Shown: positions 6,792-12,383 of the stretch, piece after piece
Layout: the number at the start of each line of letters is the position of its first letter
Position numbering within the stretch: position 1 is the stretch's first letter
From: Verrucomicrobiia bacterium
Lineage (GTDB): Bacteria > Verrucomicrobiota > Verrucomicrobiia > JABWAM01
NCBI GenBank assembly: GCA_013360985.1
Contig: JABWAM010000032.1
Location: 1-14,203 of the forward strand
DNA length: 14,203 bases
Direction of reading: 5' to 3'
Translations under genes and position numbers: made by a program
The notes under the pieces: generated by a model
Seen by the model: the letters and a program-made list of their open reading frames with translations, nothing else
What the model was told of the DNA's origin: nothing
Databases searched by the model: none

Positions 6792-8006
6792 CTACGCCTT
6801 TGCCAGCATGTCGAGCAGTTCCTTGTTCGACTTCGTCTTGCCCATGGCGCGGACGATGCTCTCGGTGGCTTCGATGGGGTTGCGGCCTGCGAGTTCGCGG
6901 CGGAGGAGGTGGACTTTGGCGAGCGCGTCGGCGGGGAGGAGTTTCTCCTCCTTGCGCGTGCCCGACTTGTAGAGATCGATGGCGGGGAAGATGCGCCGCT
7001 CAGCCATCCCGCGGTCGAGGACGAGCTCCATGTTGCCCGTTCCCTTGAACTCTTGGAAGATGAGTTCGTCCATGCGGGAGCCGGTGTCCACCAGGATCGT
7101 CGCGAGGATCGTCAGGCTGCCGCCCTCCTCGGTGTTGCGCGCGGCGGCGAAGATCTTGCGGGGCGTCTCCATCGCGCGGGCGTCAATGCCGCCCGACATC
7201 GTGCGGCCGCTGTTGCTCATGTAGTTGTTGAAGGCGCGCGCGACGCGGGTGAGCGAATCCATGAGGATCACGACGTCCCTGCCGAACTCGACCTTGCGCT
7301 TGGCGATTTCGCTGACGAGCTTGGGGATGCGCACGTGGTTCTTGAGATCCTCATCGTTGGAGGAGGCGAAGACCTGGCCTTTCGTCGAGCGCTGGAAGTC
7401 GGTGACTTCCTCGGGACGCTCGTCCACGAGCATGATCATGAGGTCCACCTCGGGATGATTGGCCGAAATCGCGTTGGCGATCTGTTTGAGCAGGACCGTC
7501 TTGCCCGCGCGCGGGGGAGAGACGATCAATCCGCGCGTGCCTTTGCCCACGGGACAGAAGAGATCGAGCGCGCGCGTGGAGACGATCGAGGCCTCGGTCT
7601 CGAGGCGGAGCGGCTCGATGGGATCGATGACCGTCAGCGAAGAGAACGCCGCCGTCTTCTTGTATTTCTCCGTCTTCAGCCCGTTGATCTTGCCGATATT
7701 GAGGACCTCGAAGCCTCCGCGGTTGGTGGGGACCATGTCGCCCTCGAGGTGCAGGCCCTCGCGCAATCCGAGCTCGCGCACCACGTTCGGGTTGACGAAG
7801 ACATCGTCGCGCGACGGCTGGTAGTTCTTCTCCTCTTGGCGGAGGAAGCCGAAGCCTTTGTCGGACAGTTCGAGGACGCCTCGGGTGAGGGGGTACTCCT
7901 TCTTCGGCGCCGCGGACGGCGGCGCGTCGGACTTCTTTTCGATGGACTGCGTGGACTCGTTCTCCATGGTCGGGTAGGGGTTGTTCCGAGGGGTTGCCGC
8001 GGCCAT
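6792..8006 (-). CDS. rho: Transcription termination factor Rho
   Basis: Hexameric RNA-dependent ATPase/helicase that ends transcription at rut sites. The protein has 404 residues, near the E. coli length, with a short low-complexity N-terminus (1-38) and no large insertion. The cold-shock-like RNA-binding domain is seen at about 42-105 (GVLELSDKGFGFL; SRDDVFV). The Walker A motif is SPPRAGKTVL at 163-172 (K169, T170). DERPEEVTDF at 195-204 carries the catalytic glutamate, and VVILMDSLTR at 245-254 is Walker B (D250). AARNTEEGGSLTILAT and EFKGTGNMELVLDR are the Rho-specific motifs. The ATG at 8006 follows GGAGG (8011-8015) by 4 nt; the alternative Met14 has no such site. It has its own promoter-like site and a leader of about 170 nt. 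Confidence 0.97.
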   Translation of the reverse strand: MAAATPRNNPYPTMENESTQSIEKKSDAPPSAAPKKEYPLTRGVLELSDKGFGFLRQEEKNYQPSRDDVFVNPNVVRELGLREGLHLEGDMVPTNRGGFEVLNIGKINGLKTEKYKKTAAFSSLTVIDPIEPLRLETEASIVSTRALDLFCPVGKGTRGLIVSPPRAGKTVLLKQIANAISANHPEVDLMIMLVDERPEEVTDFQRSTKGQVFASSNDEDLKNHVRIPKLVSEIAKRKVEFGRDVVILMDSLTRVARAFNNYMSNSGRTMSGGIDARAMETPRKIFAAARNTEEGGSLTILATILVDTGSRMDELIFQEFKGTGNMELVLDRGMAERRIFPAIDLYKSGTRKEEKLLPADALAKVHLLRRELAGRNPIEATESIVRAMGKTKSNKELLDMLAKA

Positions 8007-8183
8007 TGGGCCTCCGGCGCGCGCGCGCCTCGCGCCACGCGCGGTGGATTCACCAACCCTTGCGCCATCCGGAATCCCAGCCGTCGGAATACGGCCTCGC
8101 GAACTTCCTCGGGCGCCTCGGCGGATGCGACTTCAAGCAAACCGTCCCGAGGGCAACGGGAATCCAGTTTCAGCGACGGGGTG
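8007..8183 (-). promoter_or_regulatory. Long rho 5' leader
   Basis: If transcription begins about 7 nt after the proposed -10, rho mRNA has a leader of roughly 170 nt, long for this compact region. In known cases rho is controlled by attenuation in its own leader, so an autoregulatory role is plausible. One minus-strand frame stays open through the leader and reads protein-like (for example APEEVREAVFRRLGFRMAQG), but it has no good start and runs on out of frame into rho. GGAGG at 8011-8015 is the rho ribosome binding site. Confidence 0.4.
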
Positions 8184-8230
8184 AAGCTAGGGTGAACTCT
8201 CCCCGCGCGCAAGTGAAAAATATATTTTTC
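8184..8230 (-). promoter_or_regulatory. Probable rho promoter with AT-rich upstream palindrome
   Basis: Minus strand: -35 TTGCGC (8207-8212), 17-bp spacer, -10 TAGCTT (8184-8189). Directly upstream, at 8215-8230, lies the perfect 16-bp palindrome GAAAAATATATTTTTC. It is strikingly AT-rich for this genome and placed where an UP element would contact RNA polymerase alpha subunits. It also lies 11 nt past the aminotransferase stop, so a role in ending or separating that transcript is possible. Confidence 0.5.
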
Positions 8231-8241
8231 TTCGCGTCGGT

Positions 8242-9603
8242 TTATCCGAGCACGGCGCCCAACGCTTCTTCGAGGACGCCGAGACTTTCCTCGAGCGCCC
8301 CGCGGGTGATCGTCAGGGGAGGCGAGATTTTTACGGAAGCGCCGCCGAAACCCACCGGCGAGAACATGAGCACTCCGCGCTCGTAGCATGCCTCGACGAT
8401 CCTCCAGGCCGCGTCGGCGTCGGGCTCTTCGGCGCCCGGCTTGACCATGTGAAGCGCGGCCACGAGACCCTTGCCGTGGACGGCGCCGATGCGGGTCGGA
8501 TATTTCTTTTGGAAGCCGCGCAGGCGGGCGTGAAGGGCCTTGCCGAGACGCGCGGAGTTGGCCACGGCCTTGACGCGATCCAGGACTTCGAGGTTCGCGA
8601 TGGTTGCCGCGCAGCAGACCGGGTTGCAGGAATGCGTCGAGGTCATCGAGCCGGGCGCGTAGAGATCGAGCACTTGATGGTTCGCGAGAACGGCCGAGAG
8701 CGGCAGCGAGCCGCTGATCCCTTTGCCGCAGCAGAGGATGTCGGCCTTCACCCCGTAGTGTTCGAAGCCCCAGTATTTCCCGGTGCGCCCGAAGCCGGCC
8801 TGGACTTCGTCGAAAACGAGGAGGGCCGAGTGGCGGTCGCACCAGGCGCGGAGGGCCTTGATGTAGGCGACGTCGGCGAAGCTCGCGTTGCCGCCCTGAT
8901 AGGATTCCAGGATCACCCCGCAGACGTCGGAGGGGTGGACGCCCGCTTTCGCGAGCGATTTCGTGAAGAGCGCGAAGCGCACGTCCTTGCAGCGGAAGCC
9001 TTCGGGGAAGGGGACCTGGATCATTCTCGGATCCTGCCGCCCGATCCACGTCTTGAGGGCCGGGATGCCTCCGATCATTTGGGCGCCGAGCGTGCGTCCG
9101 TGGAAGGCGTTGAGGAAGCTGACGATCACGCGCTTCGAGGGCTTGAGGTTCATCCCGCGGGTGCGGCAGAGCTTGATCGCGCACTCGAGGGTCTCCGATC
9201 CGGTGGAGAGGATGAAGGCCTTGTCGAGGTTCTTCGGCGCGCGCGCCACGAGCATGCGCGCCAGCTTGCCGCGGAGCGCGTGAGGAAAGAGGTAGTTGGA
9301 GAGCAGGCCGCTCTTCGCCTGGGCAACGATGGCGTCGATGATCTCCTTGCGTCCGTGGCCGGCGTTCGTGATGAGCACGCCGCTCGACCAGTCGATCCAG
9401 CGGTTGCCCCAATGATCGTGGACGAGGAAGTTCTCGCCCTTCTTCCAAACGACCGGCGGCAGGCCGCTCATGGACTGCGGCTCGTATCTCCGCATCTCCT
9501 GGAGAATGGGGAGCGACTCCGGCACGGGGAGCTTCGTTCGGATCGTCCGGTATTGAGTTTTGACGTGAGGGACGGTCTTCGGCGTGAGGGGATAGTTGGG
9601 CAT
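8242..9603 (-). CDS. Class III PLP-dependent aminotransferase
   Basis: Fold-type I aminotransferase of the 4-aminobutyrate / ornithine / acetylornithine class (class III); cytoplasmic. It has 453 residues, within the family range. Visible motifs are STGSETLECAIKL at 133-145 (PLP phosphate-binding loop), FHGRT at 167-171, LLVFDEVQAGFGRTGK at 261-276 with D265 contacting the PLP ring nitrogen, and K294 in CCGKGISGSLPLSAVL, the Schiff-base lysine. THSCNPVCCAA at about 324-334 corresponds to the other-subunit phosphate contact. Substrate cannot be read from sequence; 4-aminobutyrate or another omega-amino donor is likely. The ATG at 9603 has no clear Shine-Dalgarno, but no alternative start lies in frame in the leader. 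It stands alone, transcribed from its own promoter toward rho. Confidence 0.92.
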   Translation of the reverse strand: MPNYPLTPKTVPHVKTQYRTIRTKLPVPESLPILQEMRRYEPQSMSGLPPVVWKKGENFLVHDHWGNRWIDWSSGVLITNAGHGRKEIIDAIVAQAKSGLLSNYLFPHALRGKLARMLVARAPKNLDKAFILSTGSETLECAIKLCRTRGMNLKPSKRVIVSFLNAFHGRTLGAQMIGGIPALKTWIGRQDPRMIQVPFPEGFRCKDVRFALFTKSLAKAGVHPSDVCGVILESYQGGNASFADVAYIKALRAWCDRHSALLVFDEVQAGFGRTGKYWGFEHYGVKADILCCGKGISGSLPLSAVLANHQVLDLYAPGSMTSTHSCNPVCCAATIANLEVLDRVKAVANSARLGKALHARLRGFQKKYPTRIGAVHGKGLVAALHMVKPGAEEPDADAAWRIVEACYERGVLMFSPVGFGGASVKISPPLTITRGALEESLGVLEEALGAVLG

Positions 9604-9627
9604 GAGAGAGGGCGTCGGAGGGGTGAA

Positions 9628-9648
9628 GGCGGCCTGCGCGAGGCCGCC
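9628..9648 (-). promoter_or_regulatory. Hairpin in the aminotransferase 5' leader
   Basis: Perfect 8-bp stem, GGCGGCCT and AGGCCGCC, with a 5-nt loop. It lies between the proposed promoter and the ATG at 9603, ending 24 nt before the start codon. There is no T-run, so it is a leader structure rather than a classic terminator; function unknown. Confidence 0.45.
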
Positions 9649-9665
9649 GCAAGGTTCCGCGAGGT

Positions 9666-9695
9666 ATGCTACTAGCTAAAAGCAGGCGGCGTCAA
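9666..9695 (-). promoter_or_regulatory. Probable aminotransferase promoter
   Basis: Minus strand: -35 TTGACG (9690-9695), 18-bp spacer, -10 TAGCAT (9666-9671). It is the best sigma-70-like match in the window and shares its -10 with coaD. It predicts a leader of about 55 nt that contains the hairpin at 9628-9648. Confidence 0.6.
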
Positions 9696-9920
9696 GCCCG
9701 ATTTCGAGGGGGGCCTTCGGCGGCCTCGAGTCGTCGGATCAGGCGGCGGAAGCGGCGTGGGCGCGAGGGGAATGGGAGTCAACTTTAAAGACCTTGCGGG
9801 TCACGCGCGTGGGATACACGAACGTTCGATCGAGGCGATCACGAACAGTGATTTCTTGATGTCATCAGTGATTTGGATTTGCAAGGCGCGCGGCGAATCC
9901 GCACCGTTTCCTGCGGCTCC
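9696..9920. other. Divergent intergenic region between the aminotransferase and the plus-strand cluster
   Basis: No convincing gene. It must hold the promoter for the plus-strand cluster, but I find no well-spaced pair of hexamers. It contains a perfect 10-bp palindrome CGAACGTTCG (9819-9828) and the 9-bp direct repeat CAGTGATTT at 9846-9854 and 9866-9874, one 20-bp interval apart, either of which could be an operator. A 21-codon ORF at 9859-9924 (starting MSSVIWIC) overlaps the next ATG by four bases and might be a leader peptide, but chance explains it equally well. Confidence 0.35.
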
Positions 9921-10133
9921 ATGAAGACCGCTTCGTTCCTCGGTTTTATCGCGGATTTCCTGCGGGGCGATCTGCCGGCCGCGTCGGGGAGAGGGTTTTC
10001 GCCGGCGACCGGCCTCCTTTGGAAGACGGAGGAGGGGCAGGCGTTTCTCGAGGCGAACTACACGCTCAAGCCGTACGCGGGCGGCGGCTCGCAGGGCGCG
10101 CAACTCATCGTGTTGAAAGCCTTCCTGAAATGA
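9921..10133 (+). CDS. Doubtful small ORF, 70 residues, coupled to the phosphoesterase
   Basis: I do not recognise a family. The 70-residue reading begins MKTASFLGFIADFLRG and ends GAQLIVLKAFLK. It has no clear signal peptide and no Shine-Dalgarno. Its TGA overlaps the ATG of the phosphoesterase (ATGA at 10130-10133), the main reason to take it as real. The frame stays open upstream to a TGA at 9849, with a possible TTG start at 9873, so it may be longer or may be the remnant of a larger gene whose 5' part was lost. The composition is protein-like (hydrophobic N-terminal part, then TEEGQAFLEANYTLKPYAGG). It may also be non-coding leader. Confidence 0.35.
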   Translation: MKTASFLGFIADFLRGDLPAASGRGFSPATGLLWKTEEGQAFLEANYTLKPYAGGGSQGAQLIVLKAFLK

Positions 10134-11593
10134 AATCTCTGGCCGTTGTCCTCGGGTTGCTGGTCGGAACGACGCTCCCGCCGGGTGCGCGCGCGGAGGT
10201 GGCGGCGACGAACGTCTTTCGTCCGTTTTCCTTTCTCTGGATCAGTGATCCGCACATGAGCATCCGCAAAGTCGAAACCGGAAGCTACAACTCCTGCCAG
10301 CTTCGCGAGGCGTTTCGCGACGCCGCCGATTTTCCGTATGACTTCACGCTTTGCACGGGGGACCTTTTCAACGACGGCCCCGGCGCGACGCAGCCTCGCA
10401 TGGCCCTCGCCATGTTCCAGTTCTCCAAAGGGCCGGTCTTCAGCGTGCCGGGGAACCACGACGTCGGAAATCAGCCCTACAAAGATCCGAAGGGGCGCGA
10501 ACCAGAAGGGGTGCTGACGCCGGAGCTGTTGCGGCGGTATCGAGAGAGCATGGGGCCCGACCATTACACCTTTGTCCACAACAACTGCGCGTTCATCGGA
10601 TTGAACAGTTCGCTCTTCAATACGGGGTTGCCCGAGGAAGCGGAACAATGGGCGTTTCTCGAGAGGGAGTTGGCCAAGGGAGAGGCGGAAAAACGGACGC
10701 ACCTCTTTATTTTTATGCACTACGCGGTGGGCGCGAACGGTCCGACGACCTTTGGAAAGGAGATGCCGGGCCTCGCCTATTACGAAGTGCAGCCGCCGGC
10801 GCGCGAACGCCTTCTGGCGCTGGTCGCGAAGCACAAGGTGCGCGCCGTCCTCAGCGGGCATTTCCATAAATATCTCGATTGGGAACAAAAGCTCGAGGGC
10901 GGGCACACGGTGCATCTGATCGTTGCCCCGTCGATCGCGTTTCGGCGGCCGGAGGTGGGATATCTCCGGGCGCGCGTGGACGAGAAGGGGATTCAGGTCG
11001 AGCGCCGATGGATTTCCCCGCTTCACGCGGGCGGGTTCGGGCGCGCCTGGAACGAGGCCTGTCCGCCTGAAGAAACGAATGCCGCGGAGTTCCAGAAGAT
11101 GGCTTCCTCCTGGAAATTCCGCGCGCTGGAGGCGCCGCTGTCGGAGGCCGATCTCGCGCGGCTCACCCGCGAAGGGCCCGGCGCGACTCCCGAATGGCGC
11201 GCCGCCGCGCTCCCGCTGGCCTCTGGCGCGACCGGATGGACGGAAGGCAACATCGGCGCGGACAAGGACCTTCTGCTCGCCTGTCCGTTTCGCTATTCGC
11301 CGAAGGAGAACGGCATGGTGACGCTCGATCTTGTTTCGAACAACGCTCTGGAAGTCTGGCTCAACGGGAAGCGCCTCTATCGCCTCGGCGAGGCGATCCT
11401 TCAGGACGAGGGAAAGGATCATCACCTGTTGAATCGTCTCGCGCTGGATCCGACCGATTTCGCGGACGGCCCGAATTGTCTCGTCGTCTGGTTGCGCAAG
11501 CCGGCGAAGATTCGCTCGATGGCGTTGATGGTCGGCCTCGAATCGCAGAAGAACTATGACAAGCTCAAGGTCAAGAAACCTGCGAAGCCCTAG
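10130..11593 (+). CDS. Exported calcineurin-like metallophosphoesterase with C-terminal beta-rich domain
   Basis: Binuclear-metal phosphoesterase, predicted to act outside the cytoplasm. Residues 1-22 form a Sec signal peptide with a likely cut after ARA. All five metal-site blocks are present: D40 and H42 in WISDPHM, D78 in CTGDLFNDG, N109-H110 in PGNHD, H197 in FMHYAVG, and H244 and H246 in SGHFHKY. The catalytic domain spans about 33-300. From about 365 to 470 a beta-rich segment with NNALEVWLNGKRLYR resembles jelly-roll carbohydrate-binding modules; this is inference. The frame is open upstream to 10019, but ATG 10130 gives the signal peptide and the ATGA overlap with the preceding ORF. 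The next gene starts inside its 3' end. The substrate is unknown; the linkage to a heparinase-like gene hints at a phosphorylated glycan or a similar polymer. Confidence 0.9.
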   Translation: MKSLAVVLGLLVGTTLPPGARAEVAATNVFRPFSFLWISDPHMSIRKVETGSYNSCQLREAFRDAADFPYDFTLCTGDLFNDGPGATQPRMALAMFQFSKGPVFSVPGNHDVGNQPYKDPKGREPEGVLTPELLRRYRESMGPDHYTFVHNNCAFIGLNSSLFNTGLPEEAEQWAFLERELAKGEAEKRTHLFIFMHYAVGANGPTTFGKEMPGLAYYEVQPPARERLLALVAKHKVRAVLSGHFHKYLDWEQKLEGGHTVHLIVAPSIAFRRPEVGYLRARVDEKGIQVERRWISPLHAGGFGRAWNEACPPEETNAAEFQKMASSWKFRALEAPLSEADLARLTREGPGATPEWRAAALPLASGATGWTEGNIGADKDLLLACPFRYSPKENGMVTLDLVSNNALEVWLNGKRLYRLGEAILQDEGKDHHLLNRLALDPTDFADGPNCLVVWLRKPAKIRSMALMVGLESQKNYDKLKVKKPAKP

Positions 11594-12383
11594 CCGAAGC
11601 GTGGGCGCTTCCTTCGCCTTGGCGGCCGCCGTTCTGGCATTGGCCGGCGGAAGCGTGGGCGCGCGCGGAGCGACCCACGAGCTTGGCGCGTGGCGCGTGG
11701 AGGCGCAGGAGGCGACCGGCGCATGGACGCTTTCCGCGGGAGGCGCCCCGATCCTCGAAGGCAACCCCGCCGAAGCGCACGGCGGCGCGGAGCTTCTCCC
11801 CGCGGGGGGCGTCGAAGTTGCGCCTGCCGCCGACGCGTTGACCCTGACGAAGCGGGAGGGCGCCATTCTTCAGCGGACCCGCTTCGAAGTGTCGGGCAAC
11901 CGTCTCCTTCTGACGCACGCGTTCTCTTGCCGCGCGGCCTCGCGCGTCCACGTCGTCGTGGATGACGCGGTGCGCACGTTCGGGGTGCGGCTGCGGATCC
12001 CGGCGGAAACGTTTTGGGGTAAGCCGTTTTCCTTTTCGACGATTCAAGTCAAAGCCGTGGCGCCGTTCACGGCGACGGCGCCGCTGGGCGAAAAGGGCGA
12101 ACTCCGCGACAACCAAGGCGCGCCCGGACGCGGATTCTTTTTGGTCCACGCGTTTTCCATGGAGCGAGAGAACGCGCGTTTCGAGGTGCGCCTCGCGCGC
12201 GAGACGGCGCATCCCTACCGTCCGTCGGATCGGGCGGAAGTGCCGCGGCCGGCGGGGACCTGGATGCTGCGTTCCCAACTCCAAGCGCAACCACCCTGCC
12301 TCCTCCTCGATTTCGGCGACGCGTTGGATGCCTTGACCGTCGACGCGTGGAAGATGGAGATCGTAATGACGCCAAAATCATGA
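11556..12383 (+). CDS. Exported protein of unknown family
   Basis: I do not recognise a family. The 275 residues begin with a basic n-region (R5, R7, R10, R14), a hydrophobic core at 16-31 and a likely cleavage after A36, so the protein is exported. There is no lipobox cysteine and no further membrane segment. The mature part alternates short hydrophobic and polar stretches as a beta-sandwich would, with aromatic patches such as IPAETFWGKPFSFSTIQ and a C-terminal CLLLDFGDALDALTVDAW. ATG 11556 overlaps the phosphoesterase by 38 nt; a GTG at 11601 is possible but would lose the basic n-region. Its stop overlaps the next ATG (ATGA at 12380-12383). It may be a glycan-binding or accessory protein for its neighbours; this is a guess from context. 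Confidence 0.82.
   Translation: MTSSRSRNLRSPSRSVGASFALAAAVLALAGGSVGARGATHELGAWRVEAQEATGAWTLSAGGAPILEGNPAEAHGGAELLPAGGVEVAPAADALTLTKREGAILQRTRFEVSGNRLLLTHAFSCRAASRVHVVVDDAVRTFGVRLRIPAETFWGKPFSFSTIQVKAVAPFTATAPLGEKGELRDNQGAPGRGFFLVHAFSMERENARFEVRLARETAHPYRPSDRAEVPRPAGTWMLRSQLQAQPPCLLLDFGDALDALTVDAWKMEIVMTPKS

Noticed and set aside
7676..9652. 658-codon minus-strand frame overlapping rho and the aminotransferase in another frame
   Set aside because: Arg/Pro-rich frame-shifted shadow. Only the short stretch through the rho leader looks protein-like, and it is reported as a finding instead.
6645..9675. Long plus-strand frames (6645-8195 and 8449-9675) opposite rho and the aminotransferase
   Set aside because: Antisense shadows of complete, well-recognised genes.
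9819..9828. CGAACGTTCG as a LexA (SOS) box
   Set aside because: The Gram-positive type LexA box needs four bases between GAAC and GTTC; here the halves are directly joined, and no SOS gene is adjacent.
9859..9924. 21-codon ORF with ATGA overlap to the next ATG, as a leader peptide
   Set aside because: No ribosome binding site, no run of a regulatory amino acid and no attenuator structure; a four-base overlap alone is easily due to chance.
10019..10129. Phosphoesterase start at 10019
   Set aside because: It would bury the clear signal peptide 37 residues inside the protein; ATG 10130 gives a proper Sec signal and an ATGA overlap.
10058..11866. 602-codon minus-strand frame opposite the phosphoesterase
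   Set aside because: Antisense shadow; the plus strand has all five metallophosphoesterase motifs and a signal peptide.
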